A DNA stretch of 64,000 nucleotides from Polytrichum commune. Taxonomy: Eukaryota; Streptophyta; Polytrichopsida; Polytrichales; Polytrichaceae. The notes beneath the pieces were generated by a model. It was not told the origin of the DNA. It ran no database searches and saw only the letters and a program-made list of their open reading frames with translations. A program made the position numbers and the translations under genes. The stretch covers positions 32,759,180-32,823,179 of the forward strand of contig OX485808.1 in assembly GCA_950295325.1 (NCBI GenBank), given 5' to 3'. This document shows positions 1 to 12,588 of this stretch, piece by piece; position 1 is the first letter of the stretch; every line of letters begins with the position of its first letter.

Positions 1-347
1 GACCAACTTTTCCCAGACGCAACTCCTCTTCTTCTGCTCGAATTTTCTTCAACTGGTCACGGCAGGTCCACTCCGCAAACAAGGCCCAGTTGGTCTCCCT
101 CTTCTTCACGATCTCATACGCCCAACCCTTAGCTTCTGAGACATTGACCATGCGCGTGTTGGGGACCACCGTCTTCTGGTGGCAGATCATCCACATGCTC
201 TCCACGCGCATGACAAAGTCCTCCTTGCAGTGGGAGTACTTGTAGCCATTCCCATTCATACGCGGCCCAAACAGACTCTCTACATCAGCTTCCTCCAGGT
301 GTTGACCTATTTTGATCTGCTTCGGGGTGATGCCATGGTTGTGGAGC
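1..347 (-). pseudogene. 3' continuation of the CACTA-disrupted host ORF (partial)
   Basis: The minus strand is open over all of 347-1, about 115 codons, in the frame set by the piece at 19064-18898. Visible features are a Gly/Asn-Gly segment (LFGPRMNGNGYKYSHC), spaced Cys/His residues (SHC, MICHQ, WTC), tryptophans, and an acidic-basic helix-like end (KKIRAEEEELRLG). The sequence runs off the left edge of the window. I do not recognise the family. Joining the two halves is supported by frame continuity and by the 3-bp target duplication; function is unknown. Confidence 0.75.
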
Positions 348-350
348 TTG
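348..350. repeat. Target-site duplication, left copy (TTG)
   Basis: TTG lies immediately outside the left CACTA terminus and matches TTG at 18898-18900. The length of 3 bp is what CACTA transposases generate. Keeping only one copy restores the interrupted host reading frame. Confidence 0.93.
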
Positions 351-414
351 CACTAGTAGAAAACATGGTAAAAAAAAACCGTAGTCGTTTTTCTATTGCG
401 GTTCTTTTGACCAC
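351..414 (+). repeat. CACTA left terminal inverted repeat (64 bp)
   Basis: This 64-bp terminus starts CACTAGTAGAAAAC, includes a run of nine A, and ends TTTTGACCAC. It is base-for-base identical to the reverse complement of 18834-18897. Positions 65-66 differ from the other end, so the perfect repeat stops here. Confidence 0.97.
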
Positions 415-3373
415 AATTTTGCTAGTTTTTTTGGGTCGGTTATAATTACCAATATTGGGTCGCTGTCATTCGAGATTTTAACTGTTTGGACATTCATCGA
501 TCATATCTCTTTATTCTATATGCATGTGCGTGCAATTAATTTTTTGAAACTTTGTGTCTTCATATTGTCTACGTACGTAATAAGTCGGGTAGTTTTTTGC
601 AAAACTACGCTTTAATAAATATGTTTGACAAGGGTCTGGGGTATGCATGGAGCAAAATTATTGGATACCTATCAGCAAGTGTTTGGTGGCTTTTGCAATG
701 AATAAGCATTAATTTTATACTAGCTTGTCACTTAATTATATCCATGTCACACACTACATTCCAGCACATGTAAATATGAAATTTGTCCGTATTTTAGCTA
801 GTACGTGCACGGTGTCAGACCAATATTATTAATGATCGGGAAGAACCAGCAGTTGGTTACGGATGGATTGGAGATAGTTCGAGAAATAACTGGTCGGAGT
901 TGAGGCCTGCAGGAAAATTACCTGCCACGGAGGAGGAATTTACTGAATATACCCCATTATAATAAAGGGAAGCTGGTTTTTGCTTACCCATACGCGGTCA
1001 GTCTTGCAAACAGCAGGATGGCAACCGATTATGCCCAAAAATCTCCTCCATCGCTATTCTGCAATTGCATTGCGTGTTTAACTACCAACACGCATATCCT
1101 ATAATTGGAGGTCGTGTGTGCCCTATATTGACTGTCACTCACCCAGAAAGGCAACCACAAATTGGGTTCATCGTCAATTTGACTGACCCCCCTCCCCCCA
1201 ACCCACTGACAATGGATGCCCACTACCTGTTGGAAACGAGTGCAACTTCTACTCAAAATACAGTTGCAGCCAACTTCCAGTGCCACCCGAAAACGAGTGT
1301 CACTCAATTTCCACTGCCACTGGAAATTGAGTGACGCGTGATTTGGGATGACATCTGCAATCCTGTATGGCTCAAGCAGACAATGGTCAAAGACAATTTC
1401 GGCTCTACTCACAACTTACACCTGAAAATGAAGTGCTTTCGTATTCTAATCACAGAGTATAAATAGGACAGTTCATTGAGTAAGGAAATGCAAGGGTCAC
1501 TCAATGCAAGGGACGCTCAAACCAAGGCAAATGTGTATACAACGGTTGCAAATGGAACTACATTCCAATCACGATGTTCGTGCACAAAGTTACATCCATG
1601 TATTTTTATCACGCGTCTAAGTCTTCAGACGAACTTCACATCATACATTTCAGCGATATGATGACTCTGAACAACGTGGCAAAGCTGTGCTTGTTTTCAG
1701 AGTTCAAAGTTGCTACAATAAACCTAGCATTCACTGTCAGCAATACTGTCTGGCGAGGTCAATAATGCTTCTAAACATGCAGCACTCATAGTGTTAATGC
1801 AACAACATGCAAACCCCAATATGTTTAAATCTTTCTTCTCTAGAAATTGAACTATTTGAATATGTAATGTTCCAACAGCTACCGCATTTCAATTGAATCC
1901 AATGCCGCATTTTGAAGATTGGGGTCATAACGCAGTGGCTCTTCCATGTCCAAACTATGCTGCTTCAGAACCGCTGTCACTGTCCATAGAATTCCAGGTT
2001 TAGGAATCTGCACAGATAAGTACACTCTGAGGATTTCTACTAGATACACTAAAGAACTCCACATAAAATTATAGTCAAAACAAGTAGTGACCACTGAAGA
2101 GTTGTTTCAGCATCTCATTGTTGTTGCTTACTATACAACTCTGAGTATCCACGTCAGAAGGAATCTGACACTAGACAGGCCCAATATTGGCTGCATACAC
2201 TGCTTGAAGAGTAGAATTTCTGAGTAATCTCCAAGACGTGATTTTGTGACCTTACATATCAATATCTACTTAAAAACCTTTTGAACAAACATATATAGCT
2301 CACAATGCAAGCATCGACCATATAAAAAACAGAGTGCCGGAAAAGTGTTGCAGAATTTTACCTAGGAAGGTTGAGGTATTAACCCCTCAATGTCTAACCT
2401 GGTGACAGTACTTAGGTGGGCCACCTACACAACAGGTCCACAAAGAACATTTTCCTTCATCAGATTCTCATGGACATACAGAGATATACACAGCAACGTC
2501 AAATTTCTCAAGGTAAGTGGGCATGTTTGAATCACTTACTTTCCGAGAACACCTTTATAATTTAGGGAATGCATTGGTGTTTGCATAAAGAGAATTTCAC
2601 ATACCTGGTTGAATGGGGATGTGATCCACTGCAGTAACTCCACTTTCATGTAAGGGAACCTGCTGCACAAATTTTATTCACCCTTCACCATCAATCAATG
2701 GACAATTGGCCAAAGTGTCCGAGCTCAAGTTGACGCGGCCTGGACAGTTACACAGAATTATGACTATGAGTTCTACCAATATTACAGCATTGCATACCTG
2801 CAGAGATATGGGTAACTTGTGTCATCAAGACACCTTCTAAGTAACCACATAGAGGATGTGATTAAAACAAGTTGCCATACTACCACTATCAGCTCCTAAT
2901 GCTACATCATTAGAAACGATAAGCTTGATTAGTGTTGCTCTGCTTTCATGACCACCCTTCCATACCGAGCCATATCCTGCAGCTCTCCTTACAAACCCCA
3001 CTCCATATCAAACTCCCAACTCATACATGTCTAGCAAGGAACCTAGAATAAACAACTTCTCTAGTCTCTGTGATATGCACACTAGCTGATTGGAGCTGTA
3101 GTGTGATGAAATATTACAGAACCACATGACTCCCAATAGCCACCCACATTATTTGCACAAAATAACTTTCAAAGAGCCATACAACTATACTGACTCCTTC
3201 GACGGATACCTCAAGTGTGAAGTTGCCTGCATTGCATGGATCAGAAACATTAAAAGTTTAGGGTTAGGATGTAATGTGGAGCTCAGTAAGACTGGGCTCT
3301 ATAACAAAAAGTGACATCCCAATTGAGGTTGTTGCACAACCAGTGGTGCGATATCTGCTTTTGAAGGTTACAT
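415..3373. other. CACTA left arm, no recognisable gene
   Basis: This subterminal stretch lies between the left TIR and the 3' end of the transposase gene. Short ORFs exist in several frames, but none shows a domain or splices into a longer frame. It contains the palindromic run ACGTACGT near 570, a motif also found in the right-arm 96-bp repeats, and a perfect 15-bp-stem hairpin at 1299-1335. CACTA subterminal regions normally hold short motifs bound by the accessory protein. I could not define such a motif set by eye. Confidence 0.5.
1299..1335. repeat. Perfect hairpin, 15-bp stem, 7-nt loop
   Basis: GTCACTCAATTTCCA at 1299-1313 pairs perfectly with 1321-1335 across the loop CTGCCAC. The flanks repeat related words (CGAGTG, CCAGTGCCAC). 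The hairpin lies in the left arm of the CACTA element, about 0.95 kb from the terminus. Its role is unknown; a protein-binding site or a remnant of a nested element are possibilities. Confidence 0.7.
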
Positions 3374-6300
3374 CTAAGCCCGTCTGGGCAACCCCCTCCG
3401 GTTGCCTCCCCTTCGCCTTGCCGTTCCCCTTAGTCCTGCGGCCCTCGCATGTCGGCCAATTTGATGTGCATCACCCCCCACCAGTGCATTCAACCTGGCG
3501 ATCTCCGCGGCTGGAACTGCCTCCCCTGCATTCAACGGATTTGGCCTGAATTGCACTGCGTTCATGTCCAGCGGTAGTTGGAGGCCAATCAAATCCCCCG
3601 ATATACCCAAGGTCTGTTCGTTGTCGTTGTCCACCACTCTCCTTGATCGCAGTTCCTTTTGTAGCACCACGCGCCACGCAGGATGCCTCCAATCTTCAAT
3701 GAAGAACACCTTACTCCATGTACACAAATTGGGAACAAAGGTATAGTATTGTTTCACATAATATAATCACATGCAGTCATGCAACATACCATGGGACACA
3801 CCTCAGACGGTCAGTGCCACATTCCTCACCAAATTCCAACTCTGATTCACTACATGGATGATACTTGGCGGATTGTGGCCGGTAAGACATACGGTTCAAT
3901 GTCCCGTGCAATTCGATCATTGAAGCGAACAATTGTGAAGCCATACTGGTCTACCTTCATGGACATCCGTGGCCCAGGATCATTGCGAATCCATGAACCA
4001 CGAAACACAACTCTTCTTTGCGCAGAGTACCGAACAACGATAATCTCTTTCAAGACTCCCACCATGCTGACGCCTGCACTTTGTCCCTCCTCTGCTCCAA
4101 ATATACTGGCGATTCCATAATCTTGTGTCACAAATCCACGTTCATCTCCCTCATGGTACACCCTGTAGTGGTTCCCATAGGCCCACATTTGTTGGTAGAT
4201 CTCAGCTTCCCTTGAAGGGAGAGTCGAGAGTCGGAGCAATTCGATGTCAACATTGTTTCTACCATGTGCATTGACCAGGGTCGTTGTGTAGGATGGCAAC
4301 CACTCCACAAAGTCTGGCAAGCCATGCAGTAGGTGATTAGGATATTGAACCTGTTGTCTTCGTGTAAGCCCTCTTGATGCAACATCCCTTCTAAATGCTT
4401 CCCTTTCTGCCTCGAGTCGTTCGCCAAGGGCCTGGTATTGTCTACAACAATGCCAGGAAAAACTCCATTAATGGGTCTGAAAAACATGAAGGCTAAGGTC
4501 TTGTCTGCATACAAACTTGGCCTGAAAGAGACTTTGCGACAAGAAACATTACATATGGCTTACCTCCAAGGCTCCGAGGTTGCAGCAGAGTTCCTAATAA
4601 TCCAAGAATGGATTGCTCTCCGCTCCTCATCGGTTAGGTCACGGTTTATGGCTTTCCCTTCTAGGAGTTCTCCACAATCGCCAAGCTCCTCCTCGTCATC
4701 CCAAATCCTTCGTCGTGTGAAAGGATACAACTTCAGGTACTCGGTGCAGAATCCTAAGGCCTCATCATACACGTAAGCATTCGCAATGGCACCCTCGGGG
4801 TGTGCCCGGCTCCGGATATATTTTTTCAATACATTCAAGTGTCTCTCTACTGGATAGCACCAAGCATTTGCAATTGGGCCACACAACTTCACCTGTCTAA
4901 CAAGGTGAATTGGCAAATGGACCATAATGTCAAAAAAAGAAGGAGGAAACCATACCTCCATTAAGCACATGGTTTCGGCTGCATAGTGTTGTAAACGCTC
5001 TAACTCTTCTACATTTATAACTTTTTTGCAGATCATAGTGAACAACCTTGCTAGACGAATTATGGCCGCTCGGGGCCCACACGCCATTAGATGTCTCAAA
5101 CAAACAGGTAGTATAAATTGAAAGAAGATGTGGAAGTCATGTGACTTCATGTTACCGATTTTGTTCTGGAGTATGTGTTTCTGTATTGGGCCGCAATAAC
5201 CGGTTGGAAGTGATATTCCAGCCAGCTGCTCCAAGAAAATTTTCTGTTCCTCTTTGGTCAACACGTACGGGGCAGGAGGCTTGATGTAATTTCCACCTGG
5301 TACTGGCCCTCGACGAACCCACAAATGTTGACGTATTCTCTCCTCCTCCATATCTCGGCGCGAGGCGGCGGTGTCTTTCGCTCCAAATAGCAATTTCAGT
5401 AAGTTGTCGCAGATGTTGCGCTCAATGTGCATTACATCCAGGAGGTGCCGCATTGGAAGCTTCTGCGGCTAAAACAAAAGGAACAGTGAGCAGATTCCAG
5501 CAAGCACTCTGATCTCGTTAACCCTAGGTGTTTTCAGCAGCAAGCCACAACTTGCACCAGTCCTAGCATATATGCACATTTGGGAGCACAACATACTGCT
5601 GACAAAGATGTTATACTTCATTGCTCTAAATATATATATATATCAATATGCTAGCACTTCATTTCCAGGTGTACATGCATAAGCACAATGGCAGCAACAA
5701 ATTGTTTTTTCACATAGAGACTGGCCATGGTCTGCATTGCATTTATTCTTTAAACATCTACGAGTTTCTTGTAGAACATGCCAATGTAAGGGGGACATCA
5801 GTTTGCAACAACAAATCATTTTCCATGTTCATTTCCATGAAACTAGCAAATTATATAGATGAAGATGAAGCGGTACTAACCCTCCAGTATGGTAACTGGT
5901 ACAGTGCAAAAACTCTCTTCACCCCGTGCTCCTTGGCGGGAAATTCCTCGTCCTTCTCCGTGCCGCCTCCATCAAGGTAGGCCTCTGATTGATAGCCACG
6001 CCGAATTGTTTGATTTCCTGTTAGTGGCTCCGGCACCGTTTCATTACTTGCTTCACCGTCGAATGCTGCGGCTGCGCCCCGGAAATAATGGTCTTCTTGC
6101 AGAAATCTTCTATGGCAGTTGCAGTACACATTTTTCCTCAGTATCTTGGACCTGCGGGATATTGTGTGTGGTCCACATACAGGACAACCTTTGAACCCTT
6201 TTGTAGTCAGTCCAGAAATAAGACCATAGGCCGGAAAATCGTGCAAAGTCCACATCAAAACAGCCCTCAGTTTGAAGTGGGGCATTCCCATGTGTGCTCT

Positions 6301-8054
6301 TGCATCCCGTGTAAGAACCCCTTCGCGGCTCCAGAGTTGTTGCAACTCATCTACCAGTGGTTGAATGAACACATCAAAATTGGATCCCGTTAGACTTAAT
6401 TTTGTTGGAATCAGAAGACATAACATCACAAAGTATTTTTTGGTTACCATCCAAGGAGGTAAGTTGTAGTTGAACACAATGACTGGGGTTAAGCTTTGGG
6501 TACTGCGTTTCTCGGAATATGGGTTCATGCCGTCCAGGGCAAGTCCCAAGTGGATATCCCGTGGATCTCGACCGAACATGTCGTTCCCCGCTTCAGGTTC
6601 CAGCTCTGTGTTCACAAAATTCCACTGCAGAGAATCAGCAGTGTGTCTCATCTTTCCATCAACTGACTTGTTGAAAAAGTGCCATACATTTAATTTTGAC
6701 AATTTCTTGGAGCTAAACATTCTTTGCAGCTGTGGTATCAAGGGAAAATGACGCAATATCAATGATGGTACCCTTGACCTCCCGCTGCGTCTATACCTAT
6801 CGCGATCACACACTGGACATTTTTCAGCATCATCTAACTCCCCCTTAAATAAACAACAACCATTGGCACATGCATGTATCATGTTATATGCCAAACCAAG
6901 TCTACGCAAAATTTTGCTCGCCTCATACTCCGTTTTGGGGAGGCAATTTCCAGCAGGCAGAATGCTCATGCTCAAGAGCATAAGTAGCTCGTTCATGAAC
7001 GTGTTGGACACACCGTGTGTCTTACAACAATTCACTATGAGCAAGGTTGCACATAGCATGGACAAAGAGCTGCCCTCATACAAGGGCAATGTTGCAGCAA
7101 TATCAAACTCGGGATTTGATCCCATGCGGTCGTCAAGAACTTGGCCCAACAACTCCTCGAGATCCTCCACTTCACTAAGTGAGTCGTCAGAAGCATCTTG
7201 TGGACCTTCCCTGGAAGTTTCACTTGAGTTGCCAGACGCGTCCCCATTCTCGGCACTGTGACTATCTGAACCTTCCTCTCCGCTGGTGTCTCCATCCACA
7301 CTGCCTCCTCTATGTTGACACGGGCCCTGGCTTTCATCGTTACTGCAATTAGGATGCATGGGCCTTGGTTGAAGCTCAGCAATGTCTTGACCTTCTTCAA
7401 ACACATTCAAGTTGTCCTCATCATCCGGACCTCCGAGTCCATCTAGTTGGTGGTGTATTGGTGAGGAATCTGCATCGGCAGTTGAGGGGCAGGCGGCCAC
7501 ATGTGCACGCATGTGTATGTTGTCCGCAAGTGCAAAAGCGTTCCTCACCATCTCCCCAATTCCAACGCCGTCGTCCAATGCTATCTCAGCTATTGGTTCA
7601 TTCAGGCCGAGAAATGCTCGAGCGTGTCCGCCAATGTGCTGATCCCACTCCTCGTCTGATGAGTCGCACTCGTCACCCTAAATGTCAAGATAAACAAATT
7701 TCTCAGAATACTCATCAACAATAATGTGGTCACGTCAACAATGCAGTGTAAGCACATCCTCAAACAAGCGGCTCAACTATGGTGGAGGGACATGTTTACC
7801 TCTGTCCAGCCTCTCAAGGCACCATGCCGACCCCGATGCCTGAGGTGCCTTGCAACCGTGCTTGTCTTGTAGGGCCGTCTCCAGCCCCCGCAAAGATTGC
7901 AAGGGCACCTGTACCTGGACAAATCATTCCTGACAGCACGTTCCTCGTCTCTGCGCTGCAACTTCAAATCCCTAGCCTTGATGCGGAGTGGATGGTCCAG
8001 TGGGAGCCGAGCTACTGGTTCACCCTCCATGTGGAGTTTAGAAATCTGCATCAT
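3374..8054 (-). CDS. TNP2-type CACTA transposase, five exons, apparently intact
   Basis: The proposed CDS on the minus strand joins 8054-7800, 7677-5881, 5468-4564, 4441-3865 and 3709-3374. It has 1,289 codons, all GT-AG junctions, and phases that match throughout. Residues about 47-90 carry a transposase-associated motif (CPCNLC, HLRHRG, GWTEGDE). Exon 2 carries the tnp2 transposase core, with LDGMNPYS, YNLPPWM, FDVFIQPLVDEL, WTLHDFPAYGLISG and CPVCG in order. Exon 3 has the signature LLDVMHIERNICDNLL, followed by a DUF4218-like region (MKSHDFHIFFQFILP). Exon 4 ends in a DUF4216-like region (GVLKEIIVVRY, KVDQYGFTIVRF). Exon 5 has VFFIEDWRHPAWRVVL and a basic, low-complexity tail. The enzyme would cut the TIR ends in the nucleus. 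Domain order matches full-length family members. The last exon's 3' end is the least certain part. Confidence 0.92.
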
Positions 8055-11000
8055 GTTATAGCCCCTCGTTAGTCTTTAACCCTCCAAGGTTTGGGGTCCA
8101 CATAGCATCGGGCTTTGCATAGTATGCATCAAGTCCATGGCTCATTTCAGACTTGCATAACAGAAGACCTTTGTTGTGGATGCAGTCAACACATTAAATG
8201 AACAATTGAGCATTGAGAGTCTTATAGACTTGTTGCAGCACTACAACAAGAGTACAATGTTGAGAATCTCACCTTGCTCCTCCTTTAGGATGTAGTTTAA
8301 GCCACCTTGAAATCGTGAAAAGGATTGAACGAAGAGGACACTGATATTGAAACTCATACACTGAGTTGACATCCACATCAACTCACGGACGGTCGTCCAT
8401 AATACATCCACTCGTCAGCGGAATAAAAAACTTCGGAAACTCAAAATTCAGCTCTTCCACTTCTGATTAACTCTCACATTTCCTCGGAAAAAAACATATA
8501 CACTTCGTTTATGATCTTCAATGATTCTGCGGCTACAGTCAGTATGACCCCACCATCATACTGAAAATGACTCGAATTCAATTAACAACTGTCCCAGGAA
8601 GGCAATGGTCATCAATTGTTCTGCCATTGACAAAATCTAATCAAGCGTTACCAACCTAGTTTGCCAAAGTGATACTTCCACGGCTACTCCCTCCTATCGA
8701 AGCTGAGATGCAAAGAACCAACAACAAAGGACCACTCCCAAAGGCAGTCTAGTGGCGTTGTGACCAAAGGGCAACACATGTGGATTGGCTACTGACGTCT
8801 CAAGTTCATACAAATAAGCAAAATATTCATGATTTGAATCTAAGAACGCAAAATATGATCACATTACTCATTTTCGCTAGCTGAGGGCGTATGGCAGTAA
8901 CTTACACTCCGTGGGTAGCATCACTCAAATCTCAAATGAGTCACCCAATCAGCACTCAAATGAGTCACCCATAAATCTGCAACTAGAGAGCTCACACCAT
9001 TGTACATCAGTTCGTTCAAAGAGATCCTATCTGCACATTCCACTTCTAAAAGGACTTCAAACTCTCTATGTTGATGCTGATAACTCAAAAAACAACAAAG
9101 CATTATACCCAACCCATGCAACTTCTCCACGTTTGCCTAGGAGTGCCATTGAAGACAAATGTTGAGGAAAGGGAACACATGCTAGGGTATAAACAGAGGC
9201 AAATCTCCCAAAATTGAAGTAGTTTGCAAATGTACACAAACCTGCAACCGGAGATTAACTTGCATTGGTAATCTCCTTGCATGGCTGTCACATGATGGAG
9301 CTGCAACTTGGATCTCCAGACACCAGATCGCCGAGATATATGCACTGGTCCTGTGGAACCTCCAAATTAGCCCAGGATTAGTATTGAATGTAAGTCTCGA
9401 GCAAAAACATCCACAAACTTAGATCACTTATTCAGAAGCGAATGCAAAACCACAAATCTGCTAGATTTTAAACAGAAGCAATTGTACAGGAATGTGCAAT
9501 CTGCGATCTGCATGTATCCTTGGAGGGACATGGCTGCATGGACCTTCAACTTGGAGCTCTAGACGCCTTGAGGCAGAAGAAATCTGCTCACCCAAAAGGG
9601 AACTTCCTTATCGGGCTTCTCTCCTCGACAACTGGTGTGCTCAATGCAAAAACCGCAAGACCAGCACTGTGCCATCTACAAAATAATATAAGAGGAAAAC
9701 TCATAGCTTATCTTCCCACAAGAACTTCTAACAGGAGCAACATGCAGATGATTCCAAAACGGCGTCTTGTCCTTTCTATAGCCATTAAAAATTCAACCAG
9801 GAAAGTCAGTTTAGCAGGCTCAACCCAACTTCGCTGTTCTGGATACCTCACAAAGCAAACAGATGTGGAGACCTTGATATCTCAAGCTTTTAACTTTTGC
9901 TGAGACCAAATTAATGGGTGTAATTCTGCCAAAGAGAACAATAAGATTGCACAAAGAAGTCCTCAGGATCAGTCCCTGGACCTTGCAAAAATCGACAGTT
10001 GCGACCAACAACTTCCTCGCGATCATACCCTGCAATTTAATGTGTAAGTGTATAAGCAGTGGTGGTCCCTTGATACATGACCAGAAAGGCAATTGCAAAA
10101 CATGTGGTCAGCATAACTCACATGTCGGCACTGAAGACACACTGAAGACACACTGATAGCGCACATACGAGATCAATCAAAACAATGTGCATCCCCCTCA
10201 TCCCGTCGCGGTGGGTGGTCGACAACAACACGTTTCTCCTGCGCATCTAATAGCATGCGCACTAGGCACACACGACATGGAAACGTCCACATGGAACAAA
10301 TCGCATGCACACAGAAACAATACTAACAAGTCCACAGTGTGCAGTGGCCTTGCTGTCAAATCTCAGGTGGAGTCGATCTAAACAAAAGATGACTTGCAGA
10401 TGTGAATTTACTCAGCAGTAGTACAGATTCACCCAGGACCGATTGGCTCCCCCAGTTGCAATTCCTTGACCTCCGATCAGCAAAAACCATTGCACAGACG
10501 CACACATAAAGGCGAAAGGCGTAGAGGTCAGAGAACCCAAACAAATTACAGAGACACCAAAAACTGTTGTGTTGCCGACCTCGCAAAAGTCAGTCATCAC
10601 CAAGAATGCCGGATGTGAGTTCACGATTTGCGGCATGTTGCGAAAGAACCACACACAAGGTGACATGCACACTGCTAACACACAGCATGCTAACACACCG
10701 CAAACTGAGGAAACATGGTCTCGTGAGTCCTGTCCAAGAGCAGGGATGAGTGGAATGTCCCCGTTGAGGACGAGGTGGAGCCTACCTGCGAGGAGCCCGC
10801 CGACGAAAATTTCGGAACAGACTGCCCGTCGGATGCCAACCGTCGATGGCATCCTGCCCGTGGCATCGTGCTGCCCTCGTGATCTTAGCCGTCCATCACG
10901 GCTGTACGTGACAAGGTCCCACACGTGGCGAGAATGACGTGTGTGTCATCGCATCATGGCCGGGGGCTGGAGTTAACCCCATGATTGATCCAGCCCCCGG

Positions 11001-12588
11001 GCGATGATGGGCCAAGATCTGGGAGGCGATTCCCCCCCCCCCCCCCACTCGGCTTTTCATCTCTGAGCTAAACATTCCTCCTTTGCGAGGTAGGCAGTTG
11101 GCCCACCCAGATTAGCCAGACTCCGCCGGTCGCTCTTGCCATTTTGTTTTGCTACCGCACCAATCTGTTTTTGCTGCGATTTATTGCTGTGAGTGTGTGC
11201 CTTGAGCGGCGAGTTGTCTCGAGTTGCATCGATTTGCCTCGATTTGCCTGTGCAATCCGACTTCAGGCTGCCTGGAGCCGTTATACTTCATTTCGTCGCC
11301 TACTCTCTTCGTATCCTCGCATCTGCGTCACCTCGTCTCCTTGCATCCACGCCTTCTCACCTTCTTGTATCATCGTCTCTTTGTCTCCTCACAGCCTTTG
11401 TCATGTGCATCGACCCTATTCACAGCATCAGTGTGCCTCTGTGTGGTATCGATGTGCTTCCTCCTGCAACCCTACACCGTGCAAGGTGTTGAGTGTTACA
11501 TTGTTCGAAGCTAAGTTTGGCACTTGCCTCCCCATGGCGGCACATGTTCTTTGGATTTGTGCAACCTGATGTCCTGGCCGTGTGTTGTCAATGTCCTAGC
11601 CTTGTGTTGTCAATGTCCACTTGTCATTAACTCTCACATGTCCAAAGGTGTCTGTGGGAAAAGCAGCCCAGATGTGTATCCATATGGCTGAAGAATCCTG
11701 AAGAAGGCCTTGATACAATGTGCGGCGACCACAGGGTGTCGTATATACCTATGACCAATGCTTATGTGCTCCACTTTCTGACTTGCTGGACATTGATGCG
11801 CAGGTGAATAATCAAATAGACCCAAGTCCGCTTCGCAAAGAATGCTACCTGTACACAGTCGATCAACACCCTAATCTCACCTGGATGCGCCTTTGTGTGG
11901 GCCAAGACGTTGTTTGAAGGCACTCGACCTGACAGGTATGTCTCGATTCATTGGAGACTGTACTAGAAGTTATCTTTGTGATTGTTTCTCTTTGTGATTG
12001 TGTTTGAGGTGCATTGATCGTTGTTAACCATTAAGTCCTAGCATAATGGAAGGGTGCGTTACTTTAAATTGTGACCATTAAACTTCGAAGAGTTCATTGT
12101 GTGGTCAGAAAGTCAAGACCTTTGGTTGAGTCTGTAGGTGTCCAGAAGGAGTTCCCCATATACTTGTTAGTTCGTGATGTGATTATAGGTCTTATCCCTG
12201 TGATTTTTCCCCTTGTAGAAACTATTGTGTTATGGACAATGTGGGCACAATCTCCTTAAATGGAAAGAGGCTGAATGTATGGTCATTTTTTATCTACAAT
12301 CCTTGACTTCCTGAGGTAGAATCACTTTGATGAGATTTAAACTTCACCCATCAGCTATTGGTTCATACTGATTCTCAAGTTCTAAATAACTGTGCAACTG
12401 CATGAAACAAGCATATTGGTGCGTGGATATTAGTGTGTCCAGCGGCACATGGTCGATCTCTGATGATTAGATTCCTCGATTGCCACATTGTCGAATACTC
12501 ATGCTTCATCATGTGCAATGTTGAGTTGGGTGTCCCATCTTAGGTCTCCAGCCCTCATATACTTTCTGCCAGAAGACACACCCTCCCC
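8055..12588. promoter_or_regulatory. 4.5-kb intergenic region between divergent CACTA genes
   Basis: No gene is recognisable between the start of the transposase (8054, minus) and the start of the accessory gene (12589, plus), so promoters for both must lie here or in adjoining untranslated exons. Visible structures are a GC-rich stretch at about 10780-11110, an inverted repeat at 10960-11001, a poly-C run near 11033-11048, and a pyrimidine-rich stretch to about 11500. ORFs in this stretch (the longest is about 170 codons, minus strand, 10924-10412) lack family signals. The call as a regulatory interval is inference from gene orientation. Confidence 0.45.
10960..11001. repeat. GC-rich inverted repeat between the CACTA genes
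   Basis: CCGGGGGCTGG is followed after about 19 nt by CCAGCCCCCGG, giving an 11-bp perfect stem. Outer flanks (CATCAT and ATGATG) extend the symmetry with gaps. A run of about 15 C follows around 11033-11048. Confidence 0.65.

Noticed and set aside
10412-10924. 170-codon minus-strand ORF inside the CACTA spacer
   Set aside because: No domain or family signal, composition follows the GC-rich spacer, and it overlaps similar-length ORFs in other frames. It lies between the two real transposon genes.
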